A stretch of 34,799 nt of DNA from Sphingomonadaceae bacterium (GTDB lineage: Bacteria > Pseudomonadota > Alphaproteobacteria > Sphingomonadales > Sphingomonadaceae), in contig RFSU01000002.1 in assembly GCA_009923795.1 (NCBI GenBank), forward strand, positions 1 through 34,799, in the 5' to 3' direction. Below, one piece after another: positions 33,663-34,799 of this stretch (the stretch's first letter is position 1; the number at the start of each line of letters is the position of its first letter). Made by a program: the position numbers and the translations under genes. The notes beneath the pieces were generated by a model, which was not told where the DNA came from, did no database searches, and saw only the letters and a program-made list of their open reading frames with translations.

Positions 33663-34427
33663 GTGCTGAGCCGACTTCTCCCAACCCAAGGCATCCATAA
33701 TTTTCGCGATTATGGGGGGTATCGAACGGACGCGGGCGGTCATGTGACATTGGGCAAGCTGTTTCGATCCGGCCAACATTGCGATGCGACACCCGATGAT
33801 CTGGCACTGGTCAGCCAAATCGGGCTGGCGACCGTTGTTGATTTGCGCAGCGATGCAGAACGCGCCCAATATCCCTGCGCCCGGCCAGAGGATTTTCAAG
33901 GCGAAGTGCTATTTGCATCGGGCAATACACTGGGTGCGGCCTCGCATCTGGATGCGGCCAAGGGCGTGCGAACCGCCGCAGATGCGCATCAGGCGATGAT
34001 CGATCTGTATCGCGCCATGCCCTTTCGTCCGGTGCTTCAACAAAGCTATCGACTGTATTTTCAGCGGCTGGCCGAACTAGATAGCCCCAGCCTGATCCAT
34101 TGCCTTGCTGGCAAGGATAGAACTGGTCTGGCGGTCGCGTTGCTCCACCATCAATTGGGTGTGCACAGCGATGATATTTTTGAAGATTATCTGCTGACCA
34201 ATATTGCGGGCGACTTAGACCGTCGCGTGGCCGCAGGCGCGGAGGCCGTTCGATCCAATTTTGGGGCGGAGATGAGTGACGACGCGGTGCGCTCTATGAT
34301 GTCGGTGGATGCAGCCTTTCTGCATGCTGCCTTTGACGTCATTGGCGATGTGAATCGCTATTGCAAAGAGGTGCTCGGCATAACCCCGGAGCAGCAGAAT
34401 AAACTCAGGTTAGGATTGACGGACTGA
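33663..34427 (+). CDS. Tyrosine-protein phosphatase family protein (Tyr_phosphatase3 type)
   Basis: A 254-residue member of the bacterial dual-specificity/tyrosine phosphatase group. It begins with the family's IHNFRDYGGY and KLFRSGQ, has VVDLRSDAERA, and carries the active-site loop HCLAGKDRTG with nucleophile C147, D152 and R153 (C-x5-R). The KDR loop is associated with phosphatases acting on phosphotyrosine or phosphoinositides. The start codon appears to be GTG at 33663, with AAAGGA about 11 bases upstream. It is divergent from ahpC across a dyad-rich region, which may hint at shared control by peroxide or another stress. Substrate unknown. Confidence 0.88.
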   Translation: MLSRLLPTQGIHNFRDYGGYRTDAGGHVTLGKLFRSGQHCDATPDDLALVSQIGLATVVDLRSDAERAQYPCARPEDFQGEVLFASGNTLGAASHLDAAKGVRTAADAHQAMIDLYRAMPFRPVLQQSYRLYFQRLAELDSPSLIHCLAGKDRTGLAVALLHHQLGVHSDDIFEDYLLTNIAGDLDRRVAAGAEAVRSNFGAEMSDDAVRSMMSVDAAFLHAAFDVIGDVNRYCKEVLGITPEQQNKLRLGLTD

Positions 34428-34431
34428 ACCC

Positions 34432-34481
34432 ACCCATAATTTGGGTATAGTTCGTAACCTGAGTGTATTTCTCCCATAATT
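34432..34481. promoter_or_regulatory. Repeated CCCATAATT upstream of the response regulator
   Basis: CCCATAATT occurs at 34433-34441 and 34473-34481, exactly 40 bases apart, about four helical turns. The first copy is also part of the inverted repeat ACCCA-N5-TGGGT (34432-34446). Direct repeats of this kind commonly bind OmpR-family regulators, so this may be an autoregulatory site. Confidence 0.4.
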
Positions 34482-34520
34482 CTGTGGTTTCTGACCCAAG
34501 TGCACGCCAGTATTTTGGGC

Positions 34521-34733
34521 ATGACACAAAAAATTCTGCTGGTCGAAGACGACGCCACCACCGCTGACTTCATCGTAAAGGGGCTGCATGAGCAAGGCCT
34601 TGCCGTTGACCATGCCAAGACCGGCCGAGACGGCCTATTTCACGCCATCGACGGCAGCTATGATGCCATTATTCTGGATCGGATGCTTCCGGGTATGGAC
34701 GGGATGGCCGTACTCGGCGCGATCCGCGCGGCG
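34521..34733 (+). CDS. OmpR-family response regulator, receiver domain only (truncated by a chimeric join)
   Basis: N-terminal 71 residues of a two-component response regulator of the QseB/CusR type. The acidic pocket is E9-D10-D11 in LLVEDD, and the phospho-acceptor is D53 in IILDRMLPGMDG. The segment KTGRDGLFHAI also matches this subfamily. The conserved Thr and Lys of the receiver and the whole DNA-binding domain are missing, because after AIRAA the frame passes into dihydrolipoamide dehydrogenase. The ATG at 34521 lies 93 bases after the phosphatase stop. What this regulator senses through its partner kinase cannot be told. Confidence 0.88.
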
Positions 34734-34799
34734 CAGCTCGGCAAGAAGGTTGCCTGCATCGAGCGCTCCAAGCTCGGCGGCGTCTGCCTCAACTGGGGC
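34719..34799 (+). CDS. lpd: Dihydrolipoamide dehydrogenase, N-terminal fragment (foreign end of the window)
   Basis: The last 27 codons read AIRAAQLGKKVACIERSKLG followed by GVCLNWG. This is the second strand of the FAD-binding fold and the approach to the redox-active disulfide (usually GGxCLNxGC) of dihydrolipoamide dehydrogenase or a close flavoprotein disulfide reductase. The first redox cysteine is visible; the second would lie just beyond the window. The usual N-terminus (a GxGxxG nucleotide motif before AIRAAQLG) is absent, so this piece is joined to the response regulator rather than starting here. Its organism of origin cannot be fixed from so little sequence. Confidence 0.75.

Noticed and set aside
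1..34799. CRISPR arrays, insertion sequences, prophage or integron
   Set aside because: No regularly spaced repeats, transposase, integrase or att-like duplications next to the tRNAs were seen on either strand.

Overview
The bulk of this window (about 2.35 kb to 34.73 kb) reads as one continuous stretch of an alphaproteobacterial chromosome, most likely Sphingomonadales. This is inferred from protein resemblance, from the gene order pcm-like / tolC / popZ (DUF2497) / valS, from an Asp-rich HemB, and from the large TonB-dependent receptors. No 16S gene or database search supports it. There are three tRNA genes (Arg-ACG, Cys-GCA, Thr-CGT) and no rRNA, CRISPR array, insertion sequence or prophage.

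The two ends do not belong to this chromosome. Positions 1 to about 2340 encode most of a DNA polymerase III alpha subunit (DnaE) of cyanobacterial type, joined in frame to the C-terminal ATP-grasp part of an acyl-CoA synthetase. The last roughly 65 bases encode the N-terminal FAD-binding region of a dihydrolipoamide dehydrogenase, joined in frame to a response regulator receiver domain. Both joins fall in short GC-rich or alanine-coding sequence that the two partners could share. They look like assembly or amplification chimeras rather than real fusion proteins.

Layout. 2.3-3.9 kb (+): acyl-CoA synthetase fragment and a CaiD-like crotonase, translationally coupled. 3.9-7.2 kb (-): POT-family transporter, class II aldolase and MFS anion symporter, overlapping and probably one operon. 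7.5-8.9 kb (-): a MgtC/DUF4010 membrane protein and tRNA-Arg. 9.0-9.5 kb (+): a small lipoprotein. 9.5-18.3 kb (-): a long co-directional run in transcription order: isoaspartyl methyltransferase-like protein, TolC, PopZ, ValS, MATE exporter, HemB, GNAT acetyltransferase, gamma-carbonic-anhydrase-like protein. 18.5 kb (+): tRNA-Cys. 18.6-22.9 kb (-): a large TonB-dependent receptor, a strong terminator, then a helical-repeat/prolyl-4-hydroxylase-type dioxygenase. 23.3-24.3 kb (+): tRNA-Thr, a lipoprotein and a small membrane protein. 24.2-25.2 kb (-): a YdjM-type membrane hydrolase.

25.2-31.2 kb is a metal-handling block. On the minus strand lie a 77-aa Met/His-containing membrane peptide, a DUF2946 protein, a TonB receptor and a PepSY-domain membrane protein. 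Divergent from them is an Nramp-like transporter whose 3' end is frameshifted. 31.2-33.4 kb (-): ahpC-ahpF peroxide defence with two strong intercistronic stem-loops. 33.7-34.4 kb (+): a tyrosine-phosphatase-family protein, divergent from ahpC across a palindrome-rich regulatory region. The window ends in the truncated OmpR-type response regulator.

No gene set here is clearly a new defence or biosynthetic system. The most useful observations are the two chimeric joins, the broken Nramp gene, the metal cluster with its unrecognised small membrane protein, and several well-formed RNA or DNA dyads.
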